Below, piece by piece: positions 31,151 through 33,437 of a stretch of DNA of 33,437 nucleotides; within the stretch, counting starts at the first letter, position 1; every line of letters begins with the position of its first letter. Location of the stretch: NCBI RefSeq assembly GCF_000090795.2, contig NW_003546838.1, positions 1-33,437 on the forward strand, read 5' to 3'. The stretch comes from Amphimedon queenslandica. Taxonomy: Eukaryota > Porifera > Demospongiae > Haplosclerida > Niphatidae. A model generated the notes under the pieces. That model did no database searches and was not told the DNA's origin. It saw nothing but the letters and a program-made list of their open reading frames with translations. The position numbers and the translations under genes are program-made.

Positions 31151-32964
31151 TTACATGCGTATATGCTGTCTTGCTTTATCCAATATGTCGGATTTTACTC
31201 GAGGATAATTTGGAAATTTCTTGATCAGTTCATGACAAGTGTCGATGGCATCCAAATAAGACTGTCCCTTCAGGTAATTGAATGCAAGTCTGTATCCTGT
31301 TAATAAATAAATATGATGTACACTTTTGCCAAAATAGTATCAGTAATTAGGATTAAGTATCACTTAATACCAGCAATATCAAGACAAAAATAGAATTAAA
31401 TTAACAACTGAATTGGAAGCAACTTAAAATTTCTACAAATGGGCATCAAAAGGATTTGCATTGTAAAAGCATATAATCATTCAAAAGGAAAAAAAAATCA
31501 CGTATAATTTATAAATTTTATTGATAATTTACGTACCAACAACTGGGTTGGTCATGTGACTGTGTATCCATGCATTGCTGTAGTGAGCAGCTGCATCTTG
31601 ATAGGCCTGCTCTTTCTCAGCAATAAACCCTAAATACTCATACGCCTTACTGCAAGACTGTAATAGAAATAAACAGCAAAAAGCATGAAAAAAAGAGGAA
31701 AAGAAAAGTAGAAGAAATTATAATAACATTATTAGTACTAATATTAATTAAATTACTTGGTTATATTTTAGGCACTTCTTTAATTGCTCAATGGCAAGAT
31801 CATATTTACCAGACTATAAATCATATTATATATTAATTATTTTAAAATAATAATATTTATTAGTTTACTTGTATGTATACATCAGATAACAGGATCCATC
31901 CTTTCTCTAATTCGTCTGAATATTGTGCAACCCACGGGGTCTTTCCAATTCTCTTTAAAAGATTACGAGCTCTCGGGACTTGCTTCACTACCAAATACGC
32001 CATAGCCATCACAACCAGGCACGGAATATTCTCACGCTACAAAATAAAAAATAATATGCAAATTTATGTACTTGTAAACTGAAAGCTAAAAGCAGGGTTT
32101 CCCACAGAATTCAGACCAAAATTGAATTTTTTACAAATTTTGAAAGTTGCTCAAAAATCGGGCGAAAGTCCCTGTACTATAGTACAGGGCTTTTGGCCAA
32201 ATTTTGTCAAAATGGCTAGAAAAGAATTCTCAATTTTTATAATTTTTTCTGATACACATACATGTTCTTATGTTGTGTAGCAAGTTTGAACTGGTTCCAA
32301 CCAAAATTGATTTTTTTACAAATTTTTAAAGTTGATCAAGAATTGGGTCAAAGTCTAACCATACTATTATAGTGCTCATAAAGCTTATGCTGTTTAGCTC
32401 ACTTAGCATGTTTTGTGGGAGACCTTGTCTAAGAGATACCAAAATGCATCTGTATGATACAAAATGTACAGTTGTACATGTACATGTATATACATGTAAC
32501 TTCACTGAAATAACATTCAATTACTTTATTTTGAGGTAAATCATTAAATTTTGCTATCACTGTTTCAGCATTTTGCCTAGACTGTCCTATCAGCAGTATA
32601 TAGTTCTCCAACACTTTCACTTTCAAAATGCTAGCATTAGATTTTGGCCTAATCTCCTATTAATTAATTAACCTAATAACCACACCCACTCAATTGATAT
32701 TATTACCCTTAGTAGTTTTTCTGCCGTTCTGGCAGCAATCAACTGATATTCTAGTCTCTTTTTATCGCCACTAATAAAAGGGGAGGAGCTAGTTATAAAT
32801 ATTAATAATAATAACGAATACCTTGCATCAATATCAGATCCTTTCAATGATTCACATCCTGTAGATATTAATAATAGTTAATTAACTACAATTTAATAAC
32901 TAACCAATGATTTCGCTTGTGCTCAGACAGATTTCAATCATATTAAACAAAGCCTTCTCTCCCC

Positions 32965-33057
<93 letters not shown>

Positions 33058-33437
33058 TCTAAAATTTACCATTCTGAGTCGTGACGTGTATAGTTAAAAT
33101 GTTTGAGAGCTTCTTCATTATCACCTTTATACCTGTAAACCACACCCACCCAATTAATTAATAATTACCTAATATTATTTTCATACCATGAAATTAATCC
33201 TTTGCAGTACTTCAAACCTGCTTCATAATCTGGATGAGTAGTTTGGAGCTCCGCCTACATAATAATTAATATTTATCAGTAGTTATTAATATTTTAATAT
33301 TAATAGTTATCGGTAGTTATTAATAGTTATTACCAGTTCAATAAAGCTATCAGCTTTGTGTATAACTCCACCTCTTCTCAGCAGCTCAATGTAACGTGCC
33401 AAAGCTTTAAAATGAGCTACAAATAAATAAATAAAAT
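31151..33437 (-). CDS. TTC21B: Intraflagellar transport protein IFT139 (TTC21B), C-terminal part
   Basis: TPR protein of the IFT-A complex for retrograde ciliary transport and cargo entry (family knowledge). Exons in order inside the window: 33416-33334, 33254-33187, 33132-33070, 32963-32905, 32858-32822, 32770-32707, 32656-32525, 32036-31869, 31813-31757, 31657-31537, 31296-31151; the 5' part lies to the right, outside the window. All phases agree. Diagnostic segments are [20 protein letters not shown], then [49 protein letters not shown] and [18 protein letters not shown], ending [12 protein letters not shown]. These TPR helices match the TTC21A/B C-terminus; TTC21A is the alternative. Cilium function fits a sponge with choanocytes. 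Confidence 0.93.
32091..32427. mobile_element. Dispersed element related to the 177-bp family (TTC21B intron)
   Basis: It starts CAGGGTTTCCCACAGAATTC and ends TTTTGTGGGAGACCTTG, imperfect inverted ends. The flanks GCTAAAAG and TCTAAGAG agree at 6 of 8 bases, a possible decayed hAT-type duplication. It carries the 20-bp palindrome CCCTGTACTATAGTACAGGG (32170-32189) and the reverse family core CTTATGTTGTGTAGCAAGTT. No coding capacity. Confidence 0.78.
32965..33054. repeat. (TAA)n microsatellite, ~90 bp
   Basis: About 30 uninterrupted TAA units at an acceptor of TTC21B; on the gene strand the TTA run ends in the AG of the splice site, as in the last BMAL intron. Confidence 0.97.

Noticed and set aside
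31380-31460. Another copy of the 177-bp family
   Set aside because: Only a weak likeness (CAACTTAAAATTTCTACAAA); too short and diverged to call.

Overview
This is eukaryotic, almost certainly metazoan DNA, and the gene style points to a demosponge; Amphimedon queenslandica is my best guess, inferred and not verified. The sequence is AT-rich, genes lie about 125-300 bp apart, and most introns are 40-60 nt GT-AG introns. Nearly every open reading frame ends at a splice donor. I joined exons by hand and checked reading-frame phase across every junction. Products include a bHLH-PAS BMAL-type factor, a death-domain protein and an intraflagellar-transport protein, so the genome is animal. I saw no tRNA, rRNA, CRISPR array or bacterial-type operon.

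Layout, left to right: DDX19/DBP5 RNA helicase (minus, 5' part only, 1-1001); a death-fold protein (plus, 1142-3224); a BMAL/ARNT-type bHLH-PAS factor (minus, 3439-7870); the Pol I subunit RPA43/POLR1F (minus, 8074-8929); ribosomal protein uL15/RPL27A (plus, 9076-10151); a TBC-domain Rab GAP (plus, 10283-12565); U1-70K/SNRNP70 (minus, 12692-15582); an FNBP4-like double-WW protein with an RS-rich tail (minus, 15855-20261); a 23-exon ankyrin-repeat protein with a Tyr-rich octapeptide array (plus, 20567-27687); a PLP decarboxylase of the GAD/CSAD/GADL1 group (plus, 27971-31018); and the C-terminal part of TTC21B/IFT139 (minus, 31151 to the window end).

Three gene pairs are divergent and probably share a promoter: DDX19 with the death-fold gene, POLR1F with RPL27A, and FNBP4 with the ankyrin gene. 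Their promoters carry CACGTG E-boxes. Perfect or near-perfect NRF1-type palindromes (TGCGCATGCGCA) occur in the FNBP4/ankyrin and SNRNP70 promoters. The POLR1F/RPL27A promoter has three E-boxes in 38 bp and joins two ribosome-production genes. SNRNP70 and FNBP4 are head-to-tail neighbours, and both families are linked to pre-mRNA processing.

The longer introns hold the mobile and structured DNA. There is a ~177-bp tandem array whose unit recurs as dispersed copies in at least four other introns. There is a TA-flanked MITE with ~40-bp terminal inverted repeats. A hAT-like MITE with a perfect 8-bp target duplication sits inside a tandem array that is itself bracketed by a second pair of inverted repeats. 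Several near-perfect snap-back palindromes are also present. None of these elements encodes a transposase here.
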